The translations under genes were made by a program, and so were the position numbers. Of a stretch of 12,066 bases of DNA, positions 6,491 to 12,066 are shown one piece after another. The first letter of the stretch is position 1. Each line of letters begins with the position of its first letter. The stretch spans positions 1 through 12,066 of the forward strand of contig JBMYQA010000182.1 in NCBI GenBank assembly GCA_049600855.1, written 5' to 3'. This DNA comes from JBMYQA01 sp049600855 (GTDB taxonomy: Bacteria; Bacteroidota; Bacteroidia; Cytophagales; Flammeovirgaceae). The notes beneath the pieces are model-generated. The model made no database searches. It was given only the letters and a program-made list of their open reading frames with translations, and was not told the DNA's origin.

Positions 6491-6507
6491 ACTAGTAGTA
6501 GTAAAAA
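6486..6507 (-). terminator. Second hairpin sharing the T tract of the terminator
   Basis: TTTTTACTA (6486-6494) pairs with TAGTAAAAA (6499-6507) across a 4-nt loop. It reuses the T tract of the preceding stem, so the two hairpins exclude each other. It lies 10 nt beyond the stop codon of the leftward secreted-protein gene. The stem is A/T-rich and weaker than its neighbour. Confidence 0.4.
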
Positions 6508-6517
6508 TACATGGGAA

Positions 6518-7006
6518 TTAGAATGGATTATCTTCTGGGATGAGCACAAATCGGCAACATCCTCGATGGGGCTTTCTTCGGTTTAAATGAATAGGTGCTA
6601 CGATTAACTGATTATCTTCAATGGCTAAACATTGATTGGTTAATGCTGCATGCTTAAATAAATACTCATCATTTGCGATGTATTCAATCTTCCATTCGAA
6701 ATCAGCAGTATGCTCATCTAAGGCTGCCAACTCTACAGTTGTTCCAGTATGTTTGAAACATCGTTCTGGATGAGCAGCACTGGCAATCATGATATTGCCA
6801 TTAATCAATCGCTTTAGTATAAACTTTTGCGAGTTTTTATCGTGCTCTGAATCAACATCTAGCACTGCTAAATCTCCATCTTTTACACTAATGACCAACG
6901 AATGGTCTTGCTGGGAGACTAGGGAAAATACCTGATTTTGTGCCTGAGATACATACGCAAGGCTGCACCACACCATACCTAAGAATAAAGTAAAAATCGA
7001 TTTCAT
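6518..7006 (-). CDS. Secreted small protein, possibly ricin-type beta-trefoil
   Basis: A 162-residue protein with a clear signal peptide (MKSIFTLFLGMVWCSLAYVS, cleavage probably near SQA at about 20-22). The mature part is about 140 residues, the right size for one beta-trefoil. It shows three loosely repeated units with the spacing of ricin-type lectin repeats: QVFSLVSQQDHSLVISVKDG, then SQKFILKRLINGNIMI, then DFEWKIEYIANDEYLFKH, each of the form x-F/W-x-I/L followed by a loop and a hydrophobic strand; QCLAIEDNQLIVAP resembles the gamma segment. The canonical QxW signature is not exact. The repeat pattern is seen; the lectin-like fold is inference, and carbohydrate binding is unproven. The ATG at 7006 gives the signal peptide directly. 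Perfect -7 box TAAATTTG lies only 4 nt upstream, suggesting a leaderless mRNA. It diverges from the hybrid sensor gene, so it is a possible target of that regulator. Confidence 0.75.
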   Translation of the reverse strand: MKSIFTLFLGMVWCSLAYVSQAQNQVFSLVSQQDHSLVISVKDGDLAVLDVDSEHDKNSQKFILKRLINGNIMIASAAHPERCFKHTGTTVELAALDEHTADFEWKIEYIANDEYLFKHAALTNQCLAIEDNQLIVAPIHLNRRKPHRGCCRFVLIPEDNPF

Positions 7007-7010
7007 AGCG

Positions 7011-7018
7011 CAAATTTA
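7011..7018 (-). promoter_or_regulatory. Candidate -7 box giving a leaderless transcript
   Basis: On the minus strand this reads TAAATTTG, an exact TAnnTTTG match, with only four bases (CGCT) before the ATG at 7006. A start site a few bases downstream would fall at or next to the ATG, so the mRNA would be leaderless. A TTG lies 22 bases upstream, slightly longer than the usual -33/-7 spacing, inside the loop-proximal arm of the hairpin at 7031-7070. Confidence 0.45.
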
Positions 7019-7030
7019 GTTTGGCAAAAA

Positions 7031-7070
7031 GGGTGAGGAGCAAGCTTAGTTGTTCGAATTTTCCTCACCC
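7031..7070 (-). terminator. Terminator-like hairpin upstream of the beta-trefoil gene
   Basis: GGGTGAGGA (7031-7039) pairs with TCCTCACCC (7062-7070), a GC-rich 9-bp perfect stem with a 22-nt loop. Read leftward, the stem is followed directly by TTTTTG, the pattern of an intrinsic terminator. It lies 24-64 nt upstream of the ATG at 7006. It could end a leftward transcript from 7071-7365, attenuate a longer leader of the 6518-7006 gene, or act as an operator overlapping that gene's promoter. Confidence 0.55.
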
Positions 7071-7580
7071 AAATTGGTTTGTGAAACATCTATTACTAGT
7101 TAACCTATCCGTCTACTCTTGATGTCTAATTGTTATGAATATCGTTTTTTGTTTTACACTCCATTCTTCTTGGATGACTGTGAAACAAAGATGGACTGAA
7201 AAAGAAAGAAACACTAGAAACCTTACTGCCAAAAAAACGACAAGCTTCGCCTAAAAATAGCCGCAAGTCCTCTAATGCGACATTGAGGCCCTTAAATCCG
7301 ACTTTTTCATTATTTTTACAATAATACAGTTGTTTGTGGGTTGTTTGGAAGAGGATAAATCGCATTATTTACTTAGAATAGTATTACGATTAATTGCTTT
7401 AAACTAACTATAAAGCAATATCAAATCAAAATAATACAATTACATCTACTCTAAGTTCTATTCTTTCTAAAATTCAATTCATGACTCTTCACACACAGCC
7501 TGAGTTTAACCAGTTTACCAATTAAACACAGTAATCTGACCATAAGTAGCCTTTACAATTCAAAAGAACTTAAAAACATT
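7071..7580. other. Intergenic stretch before the hybrid sensor gene
   Basis: About 510 bp without a convincing gene. It must hold the promoter of the hybrid sensor gene, but I find no TAnnTTTG box on the plus strand. The minus strand holds an ATG-started frame of 79 codons (7365 down to 7126) with low-complexity Phe/Ser composition (VSSVSFFFSPSLFHSH) and no recognisable domain. It ends 56 nt before the terminator-like hairpin at 7031-7070, so a small leftward RNA or gene ending there is possible. Coding seems unlikely (about 0.2). It may be part of a dispersed non-coding repeat. Confidence 0.4.
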
Positions 7581-10500
7581 ATGGGCAAACTTACATTGCA
7601 TATCATTTGGATGTTGCTGTTTATCCAATTTCATGCTGGTGCGGTACCAAATATAGATAGCCTGAAGCAGGTATTACAAAGCACACCACAAGACACCAAT
7701 CGGATAAATACGTTAATTCAGCTTGCCTATGCTTACAAATACGACAGCCTTTCGTTAAGTATGGCGTATGCACAAACTGCTGTTGAGTTGTCCAAGTCAA
7801 TTGATGAAAAACCACATCTCATCAAGTCTTACCTATGTCAAGCCAAAGTATATGACTTTCAAGGTGATAATCTCCGTTCAGAAAGCATTGCTCGCAAAGG
7901 GCTTGTTATTGCTCGAGAAATCGAATCGGATGAGTGGATTGCCCAAATGACCAATCATGTAGGTACCGCTTTGTTGTCGCAATACAAAATGCCTGATGCC
8001 TTAACCTACTTCCATGAATCCTTGAAGTATTATGAATTATTGAATGACACAGCTAACATCTTATTGAGTTACCACTACATTGGCTGGGTCTATCATCAAT
8101 TACTCATTTTTGATAAAACCTTAACATACTACGATAACGGAATTGCACTTGCCCAAAGGTATGGCGACACTACAGAGCTTATGGCAATAAAGTATGATAA
8201 AGCTTGGGTATTCTACCAGCAAGAAAATTACGCGGAAGCTTTACGGGAATTTTGGGGGCTACGGCACTTAGCACATCAATCCAGTAATAACCATGAACTA
8301 GTTAGAGCGCTATCTATGCTTGGATCAGTGTATGCTACTCAAGAACAACCCGATTCAGCCTTGTATTATTACCGACTTTGCAGTCAACTTTCTTTACAAG
8401 AGAAAGATTGGTTTGAGTTGAGTAGTAGTTATGAAGGGATAGGAGATTTATATGCTAAAAACCAGCGTGATTCGGCTAGTTATTATTACGAAAAGGCCTT
8501 AGCCATTACCCAACAACATGGCTCACCTACCATTTTAGCTTACACACAATCAAGTTTGGGAGAGTTTTGGCTACAGCAAAAACAATATGAAAAGAGTATC
8601 TACTATTTAGAACAGGCACGGACTTTCTTTCAAGAAGGAAATGATGATAGAAGCGTTGCCCAACTACTTGCCACACTTGGTGAAGTGTATTATCAACAAG
8701 GAAAGGGCAAGCTTGCTTACGAAACGTTGCGACAAGCAAAGGAATTAGAAGATTCCATTTACACCGAGGAAAATAAGGAACTATTAGAGGAAACGGAAGT
8801 ACGCTATGAAGTTCGGAAAAAGGAAGAAGAAATCCTTTTACTGAATGAAGCCAATCAACTCCGCCAAGAACAAATCAGGCAACAACGGCTACTATTGATT
8901 GCTATTATAGCCATTTTAGTATTGATGATTGGTTTGGCTTTAGCTTCTTACCGAGCCTATCGACAAAAACAACGAGCTAATCGTTTATTAGAAGATCAAA
9001 ATGAGGAAATTCGCCAGCAACATGCGGCAACTGAGCAGGCAAGGCGTTACATTGAACAACATGCCGAGCGTTTAAAAGAGTTGGACAGTCTGAAAACCCG
9101 CTTCTTTGCCAACGTTTCCCATGAGCTTCGCACACCTTTAACCTTAATTTTAGGTCCACTTCAACGCTTATTAGAACAAAACCAAGTAAAGGATGGAACT
9201 AAAAAAGATTTACAGCTCATGGAACGCAACAGTACCAAGTTACTTGGATTGGTAGAAGAAATTTTAGATATCTCCAAACTGGATGCTGAAAAACTGCAAC
9301 TTCATGAAACCGCCACTCATGTGAGTAGTTTTATTCGAAGAATTTATGCCAACTTTGAGTCGCAAGCCCACTATTTAAGCATCAACTATAACCTGATTGA
9401 GCAAGTTCCAGAGCAACTCCATGCCTTACTTGACCAAAATCGAGTAGAAAAGATATTGAATAACTTGCTCTCCAACGCCATGAAGTTTACCCAGCGAGAA
9501 GGTACAGTGGTAGTTTCTTCTCAACTGCAAGACGGGTTCCTACAAATTATGGTGAGAGATACTGGAGAAGGCATCAGCAGTGAAGACCTTCCTCATGTGT
9601 TTGAACGTTTTTTCCAAACCAAGCATTCGCATGCAAAAGCAATAGGCGGAACAGGCATTGGCTTAGCACTATCCAAAGAGTTGGCTGAAATTATGGGTGG
9701 AAGTTTACACGTATCGAGTACCTTAGGGAAAGGCAGTACGTTTAAATTATCAATCCCATTCAAAGAAACCGTAGCGCCTCCTACAGAAATTGAGCCAATC
9801 ATCCCCATTGAAATAGAAGATGCTCATAGTGAAAACTCCTCACTCATTCCAGCCAAAACCCATCGCATATTAATTGTAGAAGATAACCCCGATATGCAAG
9901 GTTATGTGGTATCGTTAATTCAACATGAGTATGCCTATGTAGTTGCAAAAGATGGAAAAGAAGCTTTAGAGATTTTGGAGCAAGAGGGGAAATCCATTGA
10001 CTTGGTACTTTCTGATGTGATGATGCCTAGAATGGATGGGGTTGAGCTGCTTCAACATGTCAAATCCATTCCTGAGCTACAAAGTATCCCTTTCATCATG
10101 CTTACTGCTCGGGCTGCGCAAGAAGATAAACTCAATGCACTTACCATTGGGGTTGATGATTACTTGATTAAACCTTTCTTCCAAAATGAATTGTTGGTAC
10201 GCATGCAAAACTTGCTAGCAAATTATCAAGCCAGAAAAGAATGGCAAGAATTATCAGAAGAGGAACCAGAAGACTCTATTAATCAGCAACACGAGCCCGA
10301 AAATGATGTTGCCATGTCCGAGTCTGATCAAACTTGGATTAATCAGGTGGAAAGGCAAATTAGAGAACGTATCCACCAAATTGATTACAGCATCAATTTG
10401 CTAGCCGAGCACATGCATATCAGTACGCGCCAATTCCAACGTAAACTGAAGAAAGCAACAGGAATGACTCCTGTAAAATATCAACAGGAAATTCGCCTTC

Positions 10501-10643
10501 AAATCGCTCGCGAGCATTTAGAATCAGGCAAGAGCAAATCGGTCAAAGAAGTTGCTTATCGTGTTGGCTTTCAAAAAGTTAGCTACTTTTCAAAGCTTTA
10601 TTTAGCGCGTTTTGGGAAACGCCCTAGTGATTACTTGAAATAA
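7581..10643 (+). CDS. Hybrid two-component system: TPR sensor, histidine kinase, receiver and AraC regulator in one protein
   Basis: A 1020-residue one-protein signalling system typical of Bacteroidota. Order: signal peptide (about 1-22), about nine TPR-like repeats (about 40-395), a charged helix (395-436), a membrane segment (about 437-456), a second coiled coil (460-505), HisKA with phosphoacceptor H514 in NVSHELRTPL, HATPase with N-box LNNLLSNAMKF (626-636, N632), DTGEGI (660-665) and GGTGIGLAL (689-697), a receiver with acidic pair E767/D768, phosphoacceptor D812, T842 and K864, and a C-terminal AraC HTH pair (about 925-1020) ending in the usual RFGKRPSDYL. All catalytic residues are present. 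The TPR domain lies between signal peptide and membrane segment, so it should be periplasmic; most described hybrid systems of this type carry beta-propeller or SusD-linked sensors instead. Ligand unknown. Neighbours on both sides encode secreted proteins, its likely targets (inference). The ATG at 7581 gives the signal peptide; the gene ends in a double TAA TAA. Confidence 0.95.
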   Translation: MGKLTLHIIWMLLFIQFHAGAVPNIDSLKQVLQSTPQDTNRINTLIQLAYAYKYDSLSLSMAYAQTAVELSKSIDEKPHLIKSYLCQAKVYDFQGDNLRSESIARKGLVIAREIESDEWIAQMTNHVGTALLSQYKMPDALTYFHESLKYYELLNDTANILLSYHYIGWVYHQLLIFDKTLTYYDNGIALAQRYGDTTELMAIKYDKAWVFYQQENYAEALREFWGLRHLAHQSSNNHELVRALSMLGSVYATQEQPDSALYYYRLCSQLSLQEKDWFELSSSYEGIGDLYAKNQRDSASYYYEKALAITQQHGSPTILAYTQSSLGEFWLQQKQYEKSIYYLEQARTFFQEGNDDRSVAQLLATLGEVYYQQGKGKLAYETLRQAKELEDSIYTEENKELLEETEVRYEVRKKEEEILLLNEANQLRQEQIRQQRLLLIAIIAILVLMIGLALASYRAYRQKQRANRLLEDQNEEIRQQHAATEQARRYIEQHAERLKELDSLKTRFFANVSHELRTPLTLILGPLQRLLEQNQVKDGTKKDLQLMERNSTKLLGLVEEILDISKLDAEKLQLHETATHVSSFIRRIYANFESQAHYLSINYNLIEQVPEQLHALLDQNRVEKILNNLLSNAMKFTQREGTVVVSSQLQDGFLQIMVRDTGEGISSEDLPHVFERFFQTKHSHAKAIGGTGIGLALSKELAEIMGGSLHVSSTLGKGSTFKLSIPFKETVAPPTEIEPIIPIEIEDAHSENSSLIPAKTHRILIVEDNPDMQGYVVSLIQHEYAYVVAKDGKEALEILEQEGKSIDLVLSDVMMPRMDGVELLQHVKSIPELQSIPFIMLTARAAQEDKLNALTIGVDDYLIKPFFQNELLVRMQNLLANYQARKEWQELSEEEPEDSINQQHEPENDVAMSESDQTWINQVERQIRERIHQIDYSINLLAEHMHISTRQFQRKLKKATGMTPVKYQQEIRLQIAREHLESGKSKSVKEVAYRVGFQKVSYFSKLYLARFGKRPSDYLK

Positions 10644-10661
10644 TAAGCGCTCGTTCAAAAA

Positions 10662-11174
10662 CTATAGGCGAATTGAATTGGCTATTTTACTTAAGAGTTT
10701 AATCTGTTTTAGCGTGTAATATGTATAATCGTCATTTGAAGTATACATGTATTTTTCGCCTTCTAATTCGATGATTCCGCAGAGCTGGTAATATTTTTTA
10801 CCACGTTTATACTCATAAATGACTTCATGACCACTCTCTTGGTACACTTTAGTTAAGTATTTTGCCAAATAGGGTTGTGTTTTTGCCTCTTTCAACTCTT
10901 CAAAGCTTAGCTTGGTGAGTTTGATGTATAAGTCATTTAGGCCAAAACCTTTTCGGATTTTCACGGTCAAAATGTGCTCTCCCAAAATGTTTCGCGTGGA
11001 TGTTTGGAGTCCCATTTGGTTATCAGACACTTCAGCCTCTTCAGGAAGTTCGATGCTAAATTGAAAGCCATATTCATCAAGGTTAATGCGTTCACTGTCT
11101 TGAGCGAGTAGGGGAAAACACACCGTGAAGAATAGAATTAGTTGGATAGATGCTTTGGTTAGAATAGATTTCAT
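10662..11174 (-). CDS. Secreted hypothetical protein
   Basis: A 170-residue protein with a signal peptide (MKSILTKASIQLILFFTVCF, cleavage near LLAQ, about residue 25). The mature part of about 145 residues starts with a strand pair, EYGFQFSIELPEEAEV, then has mixed strands and helices and ends in YYTLKQIKLLSKIANSIRL. The opening GF-x-I-x-LP pattern and the final helix before NSIR resemble PsbP/MOG1-like small domains; this is a guess on pattern only, and I do not recognise the family. There is no lipobox cysteine and no membrane segment after the signal, so it is probably periplasmic or outer-surface. It converges with the hybrid sensor gene: the stops are 18 nt apart with no terminator visible between them, so the two transcripts probably overlap at their 3' ends. 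No good -7 box is seen upstream of the ATG at 11174; TTATTTTG (11233-11226) matches seven of eight positions. Confidence 0.75.
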   Translation of the reverse strand: MKSILTKASIQLILFFTVCFPLLAQDSERINLDEYGFQFSIELPEEAEVSDNQMGLQTSTRNILGEHILTVKIRKGFGLNDLYIKLTKLSFEELKEAKTQPYLAKYLTKVYQESGHEVIYEYKRGKKYYQLCGIIELEGEKYMYTSNDDYTYYTLKQIKLLSKIANSIRL

Positions 11175-11263
11175 ACGCTTTAAGATGATGGTAAAGTTTT
11201 GGTTTTATTGATCGTATCTTATTAACAAAATAAGCTATTTTTAGCCAAAAAGCGGCTTTCTTG

Positions 11264-11427
11264 TAAGTTTGCTTCCTGTTTGGTGTAAAAACAAACACCC
11301 TAAGCCCAAAACCATACCTGCGTTGCAATAATCCCGCGCATCCCTCTTCAAAAGCGTGTGTGATATCTAAGGTATTTTATAACATAATATACGAAAAACT
11401 GGCAAGACGAATTCATTTCTTGCCTTT
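11264..11427 (+). ncRNA. Possible small RNA with its own -7 box and weak terminator
   Basis: TAAGTTTG (11264-11271) is an exact TAnnTTTG match on the plus strand with no gene behind it. About 130 nt further on, GGCAAGA (11401-11407) pairs with TCTTGCC (11418-11424) and is followed by TTT, a weak terminator. A transcript of about 150 nt would result. There is no TTG at -33, and no known RNA family is recognised, so this is a tentative call. Confidence 0.2.
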
Positions 11428-11538
11428 AAGCAGTTAACCAAAAATTGAGTAGCTGCTGTGTGTTATTTCTAAGTATCGTGACTTATGACATACTTTTCGA
11501 TAGCACTATCTATATTTAAGCACCCGCTCAAAATAAAT

Positions 11539-11558
11539 AAGGAGCGAGAAAGCTCCTT
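11539..11558 (-). terminator. Intrinsic terminator of the short hypothetical gene
   Basis: AAGGAGC (11539-11545) pairs with GCTCCTT (11552-11558) over a 6-nt loop. Read leftward, the stem is followed by ATTTATTTTG, a T-rich tail. It lies 43 nt beyond the stop codon of the gene at 11601-11819. Confidence 0.65.
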
Positions 11559-11600
11559 GTCACAAATAAGAATTAAGAAAATAAATGAAAAATCCTCTAA

Positions 11601-11819
11601 TTAATGATTAAACTGAAGTAAGTTAATCTGATAAAACTTTGTGATCGTTTTATCCACCAACTTTAATAGTTGATCGCTTAACTCATCCTCATCAGTAATG
11701 GTATGGAAAAAATGACCTTCAGCCCTAAAATCGGGGAGTAAGTGCATGAGTACACGCTGCCATGCAAAAGGGTTATTTAATTCATCCGTAAGCCAAGTGC
11801 GAATTTCACCAACTTTCAT
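11601..11819 (-). CDS. Short hypothetical protein
   Basis: A 72-residue protein, MKVGEIRTWLTDELNNPFAW at its start, acidic and with no signal peptide or membrane segment. It is mainly helical with aromatic and histidine residues (HFFHTITDEDELSDQ) and no recognised domain. The frame can be extended 11 codons to a TTG at 11852, but the ATG at 11819 gives a cleaner start. A candidate -7 box, TATATTTA (11893-11886), lies about 66 nt upstream with a TTG 20 bases before it, and an intrinsic terminator follows the stop. The matched promoter and terminator support a real single-gene transcript. Function unknown; NPFAWQRVLMHLLPDF could be a small helical interaction surface. Confidence 0.6.
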   Translation of the reverse strand: MKVGEIRTWLTDELNNPFAWQRVLMHLLPDFRAEGHFFHTITDEDELSDQLLKLVDKTITKFYQINLLQFNH

Positions 11820-11885
11820 AGTTATACAGGTTTTTGGTTTAGTATTTTGCAATTATTCCAAAAAAAATAAATAAATGTTGTTTTG

Positions 11886-11893
11886 TAAATATA
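11886..11893 (-). promoter_or_regulatory. Candidate promoter of the short hypothetical gene
   Basis: On the minus strand TATATTTA matches seven of eight positions of TAnnTTTG, and a TTG lies exactly 20 bases upstream, close to the ideal Bacteroidota -33/-7 spacing. The predicted leader to the ATG at 11819 is about 60 nt. Confidence 0.35.
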
Positions 11894-12066
11894 TCAATTA
11901 TCACCTTTCCCTACAAGAGCGAAATTTACTTTATTACGTAATTTATAGTGAACAAATGTAAAGACTAAACCCTCACGTAATCAACCCGTTGTAAACTAAC
12001 CAATATGTATACCAGCAATTCTCACTTTGTAAAAAATACTTGTTATTCTGCAAAAAAAGGACTTTT

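Larger units (their letters stand above)
11175..11600. other. Intergenic stretch with hairpins and a plus-strand promoter-like box
   Basis: About 425 bp with no convincing gene. The right end holds the terminator of the 11601-11819 gene. The left end must hold the promoter of the 10662-11174 gene. Between them are a plus-strand -7 box (11264-11271), a short inverted repeat (TGTTTG/CAAACA near 11277-11297) and a 7-bp hairpin followed by TTT (11401-11427), which could outline a small RNA. A minus-strand frame across 11092-11328 overlaps the neighbouring gene's signal peptide region and has no protein-like features. Confidence 0.4.

Noticed and set aside
7621..9808. Several short frames inside the hybrid sensor gene on both strands
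   Set aside because: The sensor frame carries continuous recognisable domains across the whole region, so the others are shadows.
11092..11328. Minus-strand frame of 78 codons across the start of the secreted-protein gene
   Set aside because: It overlaps the signal peptide region of the gene at 10662-11174 in another frame, has no domain, and its composition looks like translated non-coding sequence.

Overview
The window looks like an accessory stretch of a Bacteroidota chromosome, most likely a gliding or marine Cytophagia/Saprospiria-type bacterium. The reasons are its A+T-rich sequence, a one-protein hybrid two-component system ending in an AraC-type DNA-binding domain, several TAnnTTTG-like -7 boxes upstream of genes, weak or absent Shine-Dalgarno sequences, and a eukaryote-like vitamin K-dependent carboxylase homologue of the kind found scattered in this phylum. 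No tRNA, rRNA, insertion sequence, phage gene or CRISPR array was seen.

Layout. Positions 1-5239 form a leftward block, read from right to left as: a Wzx-like polysaccharide flippase (3977-5239), a gamma-glutamyl carboxylase (GGCX/VKGC) homologue (2566-3897), a phasin-like coiled-coil protein with a Lys/Ala/Pro tail (1950-2303), an ABC1/UbiB-family atypical kinase (69-1787), and the first 13 codons of another gene running off the left edge (1-39). Diverging from the flippase is a rightward GT-B glycosyltransferase (5329-6459), which ends at a strong bidirectional terminator shared with a leftward secreted beta-trefoil-like protein (6518-7006).

The right half is dominated by a 1020-residue hybrid sensor kinase/response regulator (7581-10643): predicted signal peptide, TPR sensor, one membrane segment, HisKA, HATPase, receiver and AraC HTH. 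It is flanked by two small leftward genes for predicted secreted proteins (6518-7006 and 10662-11174), the only neighbours that look like possible targets. A short leftward hypothetical gene (11601-11819) with its own terminator closes the window.

How the genes may work together. The flippase and glycosyltransferase suggest export and assembly of a surface glycan. The carboxylase homologue keeps the residues equivalent to the catalytic lysine and key histidines of the animal enzyme, so it could be an active, quinol-dependent membrane enzyme; no obvious substrate is present in the window. The phasin-like protein and the UbiB-like kinase are probably a functional pair, but their role in a menaquinone-only lineage is unknown. 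The carboxylase neighbourhood is the best candidate here for undescribed biology. Non-coding signals worth attention are a terminator-like hairpin just upstream of the beta-trefoil gene, a cluster of TGTCA-based inverted repeats at 2497-2569, a 14-bp palindrome upstream of the phasin gene, and a possible small RNA at about 11275-11427.
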